A DNA stretch of 64,000 bases, taken from NCBI GenBank assembly GCA_949130495.1, contig OX422211.1, positions 397,665,049 to 397,729,048 on the forward strand, written 5' to 3'. A model generated the notes under the pieces. The model was not told the DNA's origin and searched no databases. It was given only the letters and a program-made list of their open reading frames with translations. The DNA is from Sambucus nigra. Its lineage: Eukaryota; Streptophyta; Magnoliopsida; Dipsacales; Adoxaceae. The stretch's first letter is position 1. Every line of letters begins with the position of its first letter. Positions 35,969-48,876 of this stretch are shown one piece after another. The position numbers were made by a program, and so were the translations under genes.

Positions 35969-38273
35969 TGTGACACCACGCTAAATTCTGGCATCGGCCG
36001 CCACCAAAACTAAGCCGGGTGCGAGTAAATTAAATACCATCCTTAGCATGTGACAAATATGAGACACAAAATTTTAATCCACAAGATAAATTATTTTAAT
36101 CAAACCCAAATATGAAGTGACGTCCAACTGATAAAACTCCAAAATGCGATTAAAATCCATCACAAGTGATCTCCAAATGTCTTAATAGTTAAATAAATAA
36201 AAACCAGCTAAAATCTTAAAACTACTTTGGAACCGAAAGGCCCAATAACCTAAAAAATAGTATCATAATAAAAACGACGGAATAGGAAAGAGTCTAACTA
36301 CTGAAACAATAAAATAGCTCCAGCTGCACCTCCAAAAATGTCTCCAATAAACTCTATGAAGCTACCCCAAATATTCCTGAAAAAGATTAGTCAATGCATG
36401 CGCAATTAGGGTGCTTGAACCCAGACAATAGTGCTATATATATCGACTATAACAATAGAATCTTTTCATTACGCAGGTTATTAATCACCATAAATAAATT
36501 TCTAACTACCCGCAGGGTTTCTATAAAAGCCACACCAATATTATATTATTTAACCCACCATCCCACCATCCCAACAATGTTCAATTTAATTAATTTTACT
36601 GTGAAGATTTTTTTTACCAACACACGTCCCCTTGTCAAGTCCGTTGTCTGATCTATTTTTATCCTGCGATCCTCGCAATATGACAAGGTTTCACACACAC
36701 ACACACATCCCCTTGTCAAGTCCGCCGTCTAATCCATTTTTGTCCCGCTATCCTCACGACATGACAAGGTTCCACACACGACACGACATAAATCGTCATC
36801 TGACCCGTTCAAATGGTCAGCCCTAGACACATTGTGTCGCCAATAAATTTTTAATATCCCTTTTAGTCCTACGATCTAAATTTCCAAAATTCCTTATACT
36901 CATTAATCAAATTAATCTCCCCCACCCTTAAAAGCGATGTGAAAATCTTCACAATACCCCTTAGTCCCAACTAAGGGTTCCCAAAACACAATATCGTCCT
37001 ATCCTAAGTAAAGGATGATTATAAAAATTTCACTCCACCAAGATATCAATCCTAGGCTATCATAGCAAAGGTATAATATATAAAATCAACCCCACCCCAA
37101 ATTATACAACCCGCATAAACTCACACTAACTAGTCCCGTACCTAATTAGCATAAATCGCAACAAAGGCCCACCTACTAGTCCCATACCTACCAAGTGTAC
37201 TATAATAAGGGGTGAAAACCAAGTACCTACAATACCCAACCTTTACGAAATATTATCATATTTCCATAGAGTAACACAATTAGAAATATAACAACATTCA
37301 TAATATCACTAAATTCCCATCTAAATAATTTTAATCTAAATAATAGAAATCAAGGACACATAAATATTGTGGTTTTCAAAATAATAACTACATGCAAATC
37401 CTATCATAGTTATTATTTTCTAACACAAATAATTAATTCTCTTAGGGTTCTCACATGAAATATCAAAATTTACTTTTAAAAGGGCTCCTCTACATGCACA
37501 TGCCCATAGCAAAATCGACAACACCGACACAACCAAAAGAATAACAAAGTGATAAGTATTCGGTAACATTAATTTTTGCATGCAAAACGGTCCCGAAATT
37601 TATCCCTTCAATATTTATATTCGTAACTTCTTTTAGAAAATATGAGTTTAATGGAGGCTACGATTAAGAACAATAACACTAAGGGAAAATAATTGGGTAA
37701 ACATGCCTGTGATGAGTTTGACAAAAATATGATTAGGTATATTGGGTCCTCTCGAAAAATGGATCAAAAACCCTTCTTGAACCAACTTGGTACATATTAG
37801 CATTGGCCTTGAAAACTGAGCTTGAAAAGTTATTTTAATGGTGGCTAGGGTTTTGAGGTAGAAGATGTTGAAAAACAGAGAGTTTTCTGCTCTTAGGGTT
37901 TTCATAAATACGTGTTTACAAATCTAGCGACGTCCCTTTAGTTATATATAAGTGGAAGAGTTTTGAAAACAACCAAATTGGTAAAAAACAAAGATTGTTG
38001 CACATGAAACCTGAGGGGGTCGATCGATCCATCCCTGGCGTCGATCGATCGATCGCCCAGGTATTTTGGGAGTTCGGCCTAAATTTTTTATAAGGGATAA
38101 ATATTTTAAAAATCAAAATAAAATTTGTTTTAACTCCGATTTTGAAAGAGTATGAAATTTTATTCTTCTAAAATCATTACCAACATATTTAACAAATAAA
38201 ATTTTAAAATTTATTTTTCCCGAATTTTCTGATTAATTTATTAAATTAAATAATAAAAACACGGGGTGTTACA
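35969..38273 (-). repeat. LTR copy A of the three-LTR array
   Basis: From TGTGACACCACGC to CACGGGGTGTTACA; 2305 bp. It shares with B and C the text AAATTCTGGC.TCGGCCGCCACC near one end and the GATCGATC block (38019-38062). Compared with C it lacks about 40 bp near 36395. Confidence 0.92.
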
Positions 38274-38439
38274 TACTTCCCCACTAGCAAAGAATTTTGT
38301 CCTCGAAATTAGACGAAGCATACACATCGACGCCTAAATCTCGCAAAAGGAAATAAGGATCACATATGCCTACCCGTAGAATGTCATAATTGGGCGCCCA
38401 TACACCCAGTCCTACTGAAACCCAACCCACGAACAACAA

Positions 38440-38486
<47 letters not shown>

Positions 38487-38882
38487 TACGTATAACTATG
38501 AAAGTAACGGCATACCACACGCTCTCACAAATCCCCCCTCGATACAATATCCGAAAGTCATCAAAATGCTAACATCCTCAAATTAAACCTCAACATCAAA
38601 AATCGATACATACGATACCTAACATCTGCACAAAAATCTCTAAAATAATTATCGTCTCCAAAATTCATTTTAAGGATCCTCACATTAAGCTTATTAATTC
38701 TAAACTCAATGCCTATGACGTCCTTAGCACAAAGCTTCACATCTCCACGAAACACATTTAACACGTATGCTAGACCCTCTACCTTAAGGAGTAAGAAACC
38801 ACAAAGGGAAGCAAAGATCGATGATGCGGAAGCTAAACGGACTCATAACCTACGGGACCTATGACCATGCTCTGATACCATC
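38274..38882 (-). other. Internal domain 1 of the three-LTR array
   Basis: It starts (minus strand) with the primer site TGGTATCAGAGC at 38869-38880, two bases from LTR B. It ends with ATTTCGAGGACAAAATTC and GTGGGGAAGTA before LTR A, a text typical of the end of chromovirus pol. A frame at 38764-38561 (without ATG) is shared with internal domain 2, with no recognised function. A (TA)n(CA)n microsatellite lies at 38444-38487. Confidence 0.8.
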
Positions 38883-41166
38883 TATCACACCCCGCCAAAT
38901 TCTGGCGTCGGCCGCCACCAAAACTAAGTCGTGTGCGAGTAAATTAAATGCCATCCTTAGCATGTGACAAATATGAGACATAAAATTTTAATCCACAAGA
39001 TAAATTATTTTAATAAAACCCAAATATGAAGTGGCATCACACTGATAAAACTCCAAAAATCGATTAAAATCCATCACAAGTGATCTCCAAATGTCTCGAT
39101 ATTTAAATAAATGAAATCCAGCTGAAATCTTAAAACAACTTTGGAACCGAAAGGCCCAATAATCTAAAAAATAGTCTCATAATAAAAACAACGGAATAGG
39201 AAATAGTCTAACTACTAAAAAAATAAAATAGCTCCAGCTGTACCTCCAAAAATGTCTCCAATAAACTCTATGCAGCGACCCCAAATATTCGTGAAATTTT
39301 TCTTAATTAGGGTCCTTGAACCCAGACAATAGTACTATATATATCGATTATAACAATAGAATCTTTTATTTATGCAGGTTATTAACGACTATAAATAAAT
39401 TTCTAACTACCCATAAGGTTTCTATAAAAGCCACACCAATATTATTTTAATTAACCCACATTCCCAACAATTTTAAATTTAATTAATTTAACCGTGAAGA
39501 AAATTTTTACCAACACACGTCCCCTTGTCAAGTCCCCCGTTTAATCTGTTTTTATCCTGCGATCCTCGCGATATGACAGGGTTCCACAAACACACACACA
39601 CATACCCTTGTCAAGTCCGCCGTCTGATTCGTTTTTATCCTGCAGTCCTCGCGATTTGACAAGGTTCCACAGACGACACGACATAAATCGTCCTCTGACC
39701 CGTTCAAACTGTCGGCCCTAGACACATTATGTCGCCAATAAATTTTTAATATCCGTTTTAGTCCTAGGATATAAATTTCCAAAATTCCTTATACTCATTG
39801 ATCAAATTAATCTCCCCCACCCTTAAAAGAGATGTGAAAATCCTCACAATAGCCCTTAGTCCCAACTAAGGGTTCCCAAAACACAATATCGTCCTATCCT
39901 AAGTAAAGGATGATTATAAAAATTTCACTCCACCTAGATATAAATCCAAGGCTATCGTAACAAAGGTATAATATAGAAAATCAACCCCCACCCCAAATTA
40001 TACAATCCGCATAAACTCACACTAACTAGTCCCATACCTAATTAGCATAAATCGCAATAAAGGCTCATTTACTAGTTCCATTGCTAACAAGTGTACTATA
40101 ACAAGGGGTGAAAACCAATTACCCACAATACCCAACCTTTCTGAAATATTATCATATTTCCATCGAGTAACACAATTAAAAATTATAACAACATTCATAA
40201 TAACACTAAATTCCCATTTAAATAATTTTAATCTAAATAATGGAAATCAAGGACACATAAATATTGTGGTTTTCAAAATAATAGCTACATGCAAGTCCTA
40301 TCATAGTTATTGTTTTCTAACATAAATAATTAATTCTCTTAGGGTCTGCACATGAAATATCAAAATTTACTTTTAAAAGGGTTCCTTTACATGCACATGC
40401 CCATAGCAAAATCGACTATACCGGCACAACCCAAAGAATAACAATGTTAAAAGTATTCAGTAACATTAAATTTTTCATGCAAAACAGTCCCGAATTTATC
40501 TCTTCAATATTTATATTCGTAACTTCTTATAGAAAACATGAGTTCAATGGAGGCCAATCAAGACACATAACACTAAGGGGAAAGAATAGGGTAAACATGC
40601 CTGTGATGAGTTTGACAAAAATATGATTAGGTATATAGATTCCTCTCGAAAAATGGATCAAAACCCTTCTTGAACCAACTTGGGACATATTAGGTTTGGC
40701 CTTCAAAACTGAGCTTGAAAAGTTATTTTAATGGTGGCTAGGGTTTTGAGGTAGAAGATGATGAAAAACAGAGAGTTTTCTCCTCTTAGGTTTTTCACAA
40801 ATAAGCGTTTAAAAATCTAGCCCCGTCCCTTTAATTATATGTAAGTGGAAGAGTTTTAAAAGCAACCAAATTCGTCAAAAAAATGATTGTTGCACACGAA
40901 ACCTGAGAGGATCGATCGATCGATCCCTGGTGTCAATCGATCGATCGGCCAGGTATTTTGGTAGTTCGGCCTAAATTTTTTATAAGGGATAAATATTTAA
41001 AAAATCAAAATATAATTCGTTTTAACTCCGATTTCGAAACCGTTTGAAATTTTATTCTTCTAAAATCATTACCAACATATTTAACAAATAAAAATTTTAA
41101 AATTTATTTTTCCTGAATTTTCTGATTAATTTATTAAATTAAATAATTAAAACACGGGGTGTTACA
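38883..41166 (-). repeat. LTR copy B of the three-LTR array
   Basis: 2284 bp, TATCACACCCCGCC...CACGGGGTGTTACA. The first bases carry a change from TGTCACACC. It lacks the 65-70 bp found in copy C near 42150-42205. The GATCGATC block is at 40909-40953. Confidence 0.92.
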
Positions 41167-41733
41167 TACTTCCCCACTAGCAAAGAATTTCGTCCTCGAA
41201 ATTAGACGAAGCATACACATCGACGCGTAAATCTCCCCAAATGAAATCAGGATCACATATGCCTACCCGTAGAATACCATAATTGGGCGCCCATACACCC
41301 AATCCTACGCCCCTATATATATATATATCCTATATACATGCGCACGACTATAAAAATAACGGGGTACCGATGCTCTCACAAATCCCCACTCTGTCCTATA
41401 TTCGAAAGTCATCAAAATGCTAACATCCTCAAATTAAACCTCAACATCGAAAATCGATACATACGATACGTAACATCTGCACAAAAATCTCTAAAATAAT
41501 TATCGTCTCCAAAATCCATTTTAAGGATCCTCACATTAAGCTTATTAATTCTAAACTCAATGCCTACGACGTCCTTAGCACAAAGATTCACATCTCCAAG
41601 AAACACATCTAACACGCATGCTAGACCCTCTACCTTAAGGAGTACGAAACCACAAAGGGAAGCAAAGATCGGCGACGTAGAAGACAAACGGACTCATAAC
41701 CTATGAGACCTAAGACCATGCTCTGATACCATC
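41167..41733 (-). other. Internal domain 2 of the three-LTR array
   Basis: 567 bp with the primer site TGGTATCAGAGC at 41720-41731. A frame at 41687-41412 of about 90 codons (no ATG; contains GIEFRINKLNVRILKM) is conserved with domain 1. Since the two domains are recent copies of one another, conservation of the frame is weak evidence for coding. Confidence 0.8.
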
Positions 41734-44066
41734 TGTCACACCGCACTAAATTCTGGCGTCGGCCGCCACCAAAATTAAGTCGGGTGCGAGTAAATTAAAT
41801 ACCATCCTTAGAATGTGACAAATATGAGACATAAAATTTTAATCCACAAGATAAATTATTTTAATCAAACCCAAATATGAAGTGAAATCCAACTGATAAA
41901 ACTCCAAAATGCGATTAAAATCCATCACAACTGATCTCCAAATATCTCAATATTTAAATAAATAAAATTCAGCTGAAATCTTAAAAAAACTTTGGAACCG
42001 AAAGGCCAATAACCTCAAAAATACACTCATAATAAAAACGACGGAATATGGAAGAGTCTAACTACTAAAACAATAAAATAGCTCTAGCTGCACCTCCAAA
42101 AATGACTCCAATAAACTCTATGCATCTACCCCAAATATTCCTAAAAAAGATTAGTCAACGCATGTGTCAGAGCCAAAGCCTCGAGCATGAAAACCAGCAT
42201 CTCTTCTCAATTAGGGTCCTTGGACCCAGACAGTGGTGCTATATATATCGACTATAACAATATAATCTTTTCATTACGCAGGTCATTAATCACCATAAAT
42301 AAATTTCTAACTACCCGCAAGGTTTCTATAAAAGCCACACCAATATTAATTTAACTAACCCACCTTCCCAACAATGTTAAATTTAATTAATTTAACCGTG
42401 AAGAATTTTTTTACCAACACACGTCCCCTTATCAAGTCTGCCGTCTGATCCGTTTTTATCCCGCGATCCTTGCAGTATGATAAGATTCCATACACACACA
42501 TCCCCTTGTCAAGTCCTCCGTCTGATCCATTTTTATCCCGCGATCCTCGCGACATGACAAGGTTCCAGATACGACCCGAAATAAATCGTCCTCTGACCCG
42601 TTGAAACTGTCGGCCCCAGACACATTATGTCGCCAATAAATTTTTAATATCCGTTTTAGTCCTGGGATATAAATTTCCAAAATTCTTATACTCATTAATC
42701 AAATTAATCTCCCCCACCCTTAAAAGCGATGTGAAAATCCTCACAATACCCCTTTGTCCCAACTAAGGGTTCCCAAAACACAATATCGTCCTATCCTAAG
42801 TAAAGGATGATTATAAAAATTTCACTCCACCTAGATATCAATCCTAGGCTATCGTAACAAAGGTATAATATAGAAAATCAGCCCCCACCCAAAATTATAC
42901 AACCCGCATAAACTCACACTAACTAGTCCCATACCTAATTAGCATAAATCGCAACAAAGGCCCACTTACTAGTCCCATACCTAACAAGTGTACTATAACA
43001 AGGGGTGAAAACCAATTACCTACAATACCCAACCTTTCCGAAATATTATCATATTTCCATAGAGTAACACAATTAGAAATATAACAACATTCATAATATC
43101 ACTAAATTCCCATCTAAATAATTTTAATCTAAATAATAGAAATCAAGGACACATAAATATTGTGGTTTTCAAAATAATAACTACATGCAAATCCTATCAT
43201 AGTTATTATTTTCTAACACAAATAATTAATTCTCTTAGGGTTCTCACATGAAATATCAAAATTTAATTTTAAAAGGGGTCCTCTACATGCACATGCCCAT
43301 AGAAAAATCGACTATACCGACACAACCCAAAGATTAACAAAGTTATAAGTATTCGTTAACATTAAATTTTTCATGCAAAAACAGTCCCAAAATTTATCTC
43401 TTCAATATTTATATTCATAACTTCTTATAGAAAACATGAGTTTAATGGAGGCTACAATGAAGACACATAACACTAAGGGGAAAGAATAGGGTAAACATGC
43501 CTCTGATGAGTTTGAAAAAAATATGATTATGTATATGGGTTCCTCTCAAAAAATGGATCAAAAACCCTTCTTAAACCAACTTGGGATAGATTAGCCTTGG
43601 CCTTCAAAACTGAGCTTGAAAAGTTATTTTAATGGTGGCTAGGGTTTTGAGGTAAAAGATAATGAAAAACAGAGAGTTTTGTGCTCTTAGGGTTTTCACA
43701 AATAAGTGTTTAAAAATCTAGCCCCGTCCCTTTAATTATATATAAGTGGAAGAGTTTTAAAAGCAACCATATTCGTAAAAAAAATGATTGTTGTGCACGA
43801 AACCTGAGGGGATCGATCGATCGATCCCTGGCGTCGATCGATCGATCGCCCAGGTATTTTGGCGGGTCGGCCTAAAAAAATTATAAGGGATAAATATTTT
43901 AAAAATCAAAATAAAATTCGTTTAACTCCGATTTCGAAATTGTTTGAAATTTTATTCCTCTAAAATCATTACCAACATATTTAACCAATAAAAATTTTAA
44001 AATTTATTTTTACCGAATTTTCTGATTAATTTATTAAATTAAATAATAAAAACATGGGGTGTTACA
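41734..44066 (-). repeat. LTR copy C of the three-LTR array
   Basis: 2333 bp, TGTCACACCGCAC...CATGGGGTGTTACA. It is the longest of the three, and retains a segment (about 42160-42205) missing from A and B. The GATCGATC block is at 43810-43855. Confidence 0.92.
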
Positions 44067-46205
44067 GAGTCCTTTATCGGAGTGCTCAACCATCATCGAT
44101 GTGGGTGTGATATGCGAAGATAGAGTCATTAACCAATTTTACACAAAATAGGCAAAAGAAATGTTTTTGCCTCCAGAGAATGACATTAAGGACAATATCG
44201 ATGCTTGAGAAACCAAGTAATTCAAATTTCTAGGGACTAGGTTATGGGATGGGAAGTTGTTAGGACCCCATCTCTCCTATTCGATCTCTCATAGTCATGT
44301 GTTAATCTTCTCCTATACAACTTCGTGATGTCTGTGATTATATGCATAATATAAATGGAGAATAGTATCGCTCAACTCACTCCATGGATAAAGGCAGAGC
44401 GAGGTCATCCTTAGGAGTGTTACCAAAATAGTAATAAAAAATATGATGTGAGTGTTTGTTGATTCACAAGTCATTATGAAGGAACGATTGGGTATATCGG
44501 GCAAGATACAAAGAAATAATCATATAAAATATATATGTCATGAATACATGATGAGAATAAAGTAACAAATATATGTGGGAGGACTCGAGCCTAGGGATTT
44601 ACCCAAAACACCTATGTAGATCGGGGGCATAAAAGTCCACGTTGTTCGAAAGTTATATGGGGTGGGGTTTAACCCATAAATCCAACCGGGGAATTTATTT
44701 ATGAGACTATGATGAAAAAGTTGTTTTAGTGTGAGAAAGTGTTATGAGAAATCCCCTTTTGGAATTTATAAAAGAACCGTGTTTTTTTTTGTTTTGGGTT
44801 TTTTCATTGAAAATAAAGCATGTATAGATACTAATAACAAAAAGTTTGGAATTAAGATGTGTGATGTAATGAAGTAAAGTACTAAAGTGAAAATGAAGTA
44901 ACTAATACAAAATTAAGAGAATTTAAAGACAAAGAGGAAGAAATGGACCTACTTATGAAGACTTGAAGTAGATCTTGCTTGTAGATGTGTTGATCTCAAG
45001 ATGAAGTGATGGTGGTTTGAGGATGTGGGTGGGAATTTACTCAAAAGAGTGTGAAAATGATGGAAGGAATGTGGGAAATGCGCTTTTTAGGAAAGAACAA
45101 CTCTGAATTCGAGAGAATTTCCTATGGATTGGTGATAGGGATGTTCAATGGTGCCTTTCAAATTGAGGTCATGGAATATATTTATATGGACAACGTGGGT
45201 GCCGATCGGCATAGTTCTAAACCTACCTGTTGGCATAGATACCTAAAAAAACTAGTGATAGGCAAGATCCTAGGGTTGCCAATTTGTAGTCTTAGTTTTT
45301 CCTAAAAATGAAATGTAAAATGCAAATTGTAAGTCAAAATCAAGAAAGGAAAGTATCATTGGAAAGGGAATTTAGATACCTTAAAGAATCCATTAAGACA
45401 CTCTCAGGTTTGTGAGTTGATCGAAGTCAAACGGGGCCCGAAAATGCTTGTTGGTCACTAGATGGGAAATTCTCGGACTAAAATGGATCATTCGTTTGAA
45501 CCGTAAGGCCAAATTGTGCACATGATGAACCATTGGAAAGGTTATTCGGTGAATTTTATGATTTCATTTAGCTTCATTCAATACAAAGAGGTGACCTTGG
45601 TCAAATTGGTCCCTGAAGCGCTCGGTGACCCTTTAGAGTAAAACAGGTCATTAGTCCTTACTGTAAGGCTGATTCGCGCATGGGGCAAACCGTTGGAAAG
45701 GGTATTGAGAGAACTTCGAAGATTTATCTAGGCTTGTTCGAGCTGAAGAGTTGACAGGAATCAAACGGATCCAATGAGCGTCTACTGGCCTACAAATTAG
45801 TTTTTTAAGGTGAAATTGATCATTCGTCTGAATTGTAAGTTCGATTTGCGTGTGGGTCAGACCGTTGGGATATAGAGGCCTTCAAAGATTCATTGAGTTT
45901 CCACTCAGGAAAAAAGTTTATTACGGTAAAAATGGGGCCCAGGAGTTCCCAGTGGCCTTTAGATCAGCTTTCAATAGTAAGATGGACCGTTCATTTTAAT
46001 CGTAAGGCTGATTTATGCATGGAGCCGACCATTGGAAAGGTATTATTTCACTTAAATGAGAAAGTTGACCGGAGTAAAATAGGCCCCGAGCGCTCCCGAT
46101 GGCCTCTAGATTGGCACTCGGGGTATGACCTAGGGTTTTCAGTGAATGAGTGAGAGCTAGGGACCAAAGGAGGTGCTTAGGGGTTCCTAAGATGGGGTGT
46201 CTACA
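44067..46205 (-). repeat. Tat-type LTR, 5' portion, with tandem repeats
   Basis: On the minus strand it begins TGTAGACACCCCATC, the usual start of plant Tat/Ogre LTRs. It has a TATA-like CATATAAATATATTCC near 45172-45188. It ends against the three-LTR array, so the LTR appears to have been split by that array. An alternative is a separate LTR at 44258-46205 (TGTTAGGACCCCATC...GATGGGGTGTCTACA); flanks GAAGT and CCAAT do not match as a duplication. Confidence 0.5.
45410..46140. repeat. Four imperfect tandem units of about 160-172 bp in the Tat LTR
   Basis: The anchor (C/T)(T/C)GTAAG occurs at 45501, 45661, 45833 and 46000. In each unit it is preceded by ATCATTCGT-like and followed by ATTTG.G.ATG....ACC.TTGG text. 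A GGCCC.GAGCGCTC...TGGCCTCTAGAT phrase also recurs in each unit. Units are strongly diverged, indicating an old amplification. Confidence 0.75.
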
Positions 46206-47063
46206 CCAATACGAATCAATCTCATATGATTTTAAGTTCTTCTAATACAATATACAGATATTAATACTTAATTATCATCTCAAGAACCCTACTCATGATT
46301 CCATCTCAATTCAACCAAATTTCAATTTATTTGACAAGATTTGTAAGGGTTTCCTAACTTAAATTGAATTATAATGACCATAACATCAATTTAGCAATTT
46401 CCTCTCTAAATCGTGATAATCATCCCAATTTCATAACAAAGTCTAATTCGATAATCCTATCAATGGTTATATAAATTATCTAATTAAAATTATTTCAATA
46501 TCAAATTAAGAATCTAATGAATAATAACATTATAATACAACTTCAATTATAATCTTATACTAAAAAGCTTCCCTCAATTCTCAATTTGGTTGAGTCTTAT
46601 ATGAAAATCCCAAAATCTTCTTTCTCCTTTCCTTAACCTTCATCTTAGGACTAAGGTTGTCTTCAAATGTATAAAATGATTAATCTAAACCTAAAATCTA
46701 TTTTATACCAATTACCCACGAAATTAGGCTTAGCCTCTACATGGACTATAACTCATTAAGTTCAAAACGCAATCCAATTTGTCTAGAGTCTAGTCCAAGA
46801 CCCATACTATTCTATGGGCCCCAAAACCCATTATTTTAGAGCATAATTGGACTCTCTATCCATCCTAATGTCATATACAAATAATCAAAATAATTATTTC
46901 CTTTTTTAAATAAATATTATTATCTTAACGTATTTTTGACATAGAATGAATTGGAAATAATACACCCAAATTAGTGACATCACGAGTCACTGTAGATAAA
47001 TATCAAAATAAATATAAATTGTATATAAAGAATTTAATTCACTTAAAATTACGGGGTATTACA
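46206..47063 (-). repeat. Truncated LTR of a TGTAACACCC family
   Basis: The right end AAATTACGGGGTATTACA is the same as the right end of the gag-only element's LTRs. The left part is cut by the Tat-type LTR at 46205. The body does not visibly match the gag-only LTRs over its length, so it may belong to a related family. No coding frame is seen. Confidence 0.5.
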
Positions 47064-47214
47064 TGTTTGGTTCAATATATTTGGTTCCTTTCTCTTTAGG
47101 TTATTTCCATTTAAGTTATTCAATTTTGTATTAAGTAGCAGCAGTGAGACATGTATTAGAATATGAAGATCATTTTCCAATGTTCCAAACATATAAGAAA
47201 TTTTCTATTTTTTA

Positions 47215-48190
47215 TAAATAAAAAAAACTCCTTTATTAAAATAAACTAGGTATACATTCACCATAAGCTTATAAATCGAAATTATATTTCTTATAATGCT
47301 AGGAACATGAAAACAATCTACCAATACTAACTTATTGTGTTCACTAATGCTTAAAACTAAGTTTCCTACTACTATGGCTGATTATGATGATCACCCATGA
47401 ATATAAACATCTTATCGTCAATTGCAAACATGATTAGTGCATCCTGAACCTACACACTAGCTACCAGTGAATTGCACCACGAAACATGTCTCATTGATGT
47501 ATGATAAATTACCTTTTACATTCTTGCCTAAGAAGATGGGGAATTGTTTCTTTAAGTGTCCTTCATGCCTGCAAATGTAACAGATATCTTTAGGCTTCTT
47601 ACCTACTCTTTAGGGATTAATGTATTTCATGAAAACTTTATGTTGTCCCCGAGCCTTTCCCTCCTTCTTCTTACAAGTCAATAAATATGCAGATGAGCCT
47701 CTCCCCATAACAAAAATCACACTCATTTTCCTATTGATATTCTCCATAGCTTGTATTTCTTTAAACAGTTATGACAGAGAGTCGTCAAATTTATTCATAT
47801 AAGAGTTTAGGGGAAATTATTTAATGGACTTCGGTAGGGATTAGACTATAAAATCAACTAAGGTTTCCTCATCAACAATAGATCCAAGCACCGAAAATTC
47901 TTCCAAGATGTATATCATCTTTAGAATGTGCTCACTTATGGGGGTATTGTTAGGCATCATGATGTTGACCAACCTTGCCATTGCGTCAAACCCTTGGTAG
48001 GTTTGGAAATCCTTTTGATTGCCCATTCCTCTGACTTGTCAAGACCGACACTAATCACGACAGACTTATAGTCCTCAGCAGTTACGACAATGTTTAGGTT
48101 TCTTTTCGAGTCAATATAGTTCATTCCAACGAGTTTGTTGTCCTTTAGGATTGAAGTATGTGGGTTGAATGATGATACCATTTTCAAACA
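47215..48190 (-). pseudogene. Copia gag and protease fragment
   Basis: On the minus strand: SFNPHTSILKDNKLVGMNYID (gag start), ILKMIYILEEFSVLGSIVDEET, LPKSI and MNKFDDSLSELFKEIQAMEN, then a zinc knuckle CYICRHEGHLKKQF (final Cys replaced by Phe). VGSGCTNHVCN follows at the protease site and LVDCFHVPSIIRNIISISKL after it. Later domains are missing. Stops and frameshifts are present. Confidence 0.8.
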
Positions 48191-48876
48191 TGATAATTAA
48201 ATTTTTTTGAAAAAGGTAATAATTTTAAAATAACGTGTGAGATTTTTTTTAAAGTGGTCCCTCACCACCATTTTAAAGTAAAACTCACTATAATCCTGGC
48301 TCCCTAATCGAGTGAGATTTATTTTGGGGAGCTTAAATCACCCCACCTTGAACTAGGAAGCTCTTCATCTTTTAATTATTTACCTATACACTTTAGGATC
48401 TTATGTCCAACATAATCGAGTAGTCAACGAATTTTGGTCCCATAATTAATGACATTGACTCCTTGGGGGAGGATACCAAAAATTGTGTCGAAGTATGTAC
48501 CATTGGTTCATTTATTAAATTAGAACCCGCTAGTGGTGAACTTCCCCAGGGGCGGGATCAAACTCACTCACATTGTAATTATTAGAATAATCACTAAGTG
48601 GTTTAATGAATCCCTAACGCCTTGATTAATTCCTTCTGTGGTGGGGCTAGAATAATTGACATGAGGAAACAATCATATATTTGATTTATGAAAACATCGA
48701 TGGACCATGCGAGTTGTGTATAATCCCCTCTCCCAATTAGTATTTTAAAACTATGAGGGTTATTTTTAAAAAAATATTCAATTCTAAAAGCCTGAATTAA
48801 TTTAGGTGTGTCAAATAAATATCTTAATCTCACATTTTAATTTGTCTTAAAATAAAACTTTTAATTTAAATTTTAT
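48191..48876 (-). other. Probable leader/LTR of the copia gag fragment
   Basis: It lies immediately 5' of gag on the minus strand and has no recognised gene; one open frame at 48833-48603 lacks a domain. It is cut at about 48877 by the Sirevirus-like element. The remainder may lie in 57116-59230. Confidence 0.35.

Larger units (their letters stand above)
35969..44066 (-). mobile_element. Non-autonomous gypsy-like array: LTR-internal-LTR-internal-LTR
   Basis: Three collinear LTR copies (35969-38273, 38883-41166, 41734-44066) alternate with two short internal domains of 609 and 567 bp. Each internal domain has a primer site and a polypurine-like tract in minus orientation. Outer flanks GCGTC (35964-35968) and GAGTC (44067-44071) match at 4 of 5 positions, so the array could have arisen from one insertion followed by unequal recombination. 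No gag or pol is present. Confidence 0.9.
17020..46205 (-). mobile_element. Remains of a Tat/Ogre-type Ty3-gypsy element, multiply interrupted
   Basis: On the minus strand, from high to low coordinate, the parts are LTR pieces, leader, gag, protease, RT, RNase H, a second RNase H-like domain, and then an ORF on the opposite strand. A second RNase H plus an antisense ORF near the 3' end is characteristic of the Tat lineage. Integrase is missing between 19100 and 19085, so the element has an internal deletion. It hosts the insertions at 20761-30323 and 35969-44066. A 3' LTR is not recognised. The outer limits are inferred. Confidence 0.6.

Noticed and set aside
38868..38882. GCTCTGATACCA as a possible regulatory box
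   Set aside because: It is the complement of the tRNA-iMet primer site of the retroelement (also at 27170 and 41720), not a host regulatory element.
35969..44066. Tandem LTRs as a CRISPR-like or satellite array
   Set aside because: Primer sites and polypurine tracts between the copies identify them as LTRs of a retroelement.
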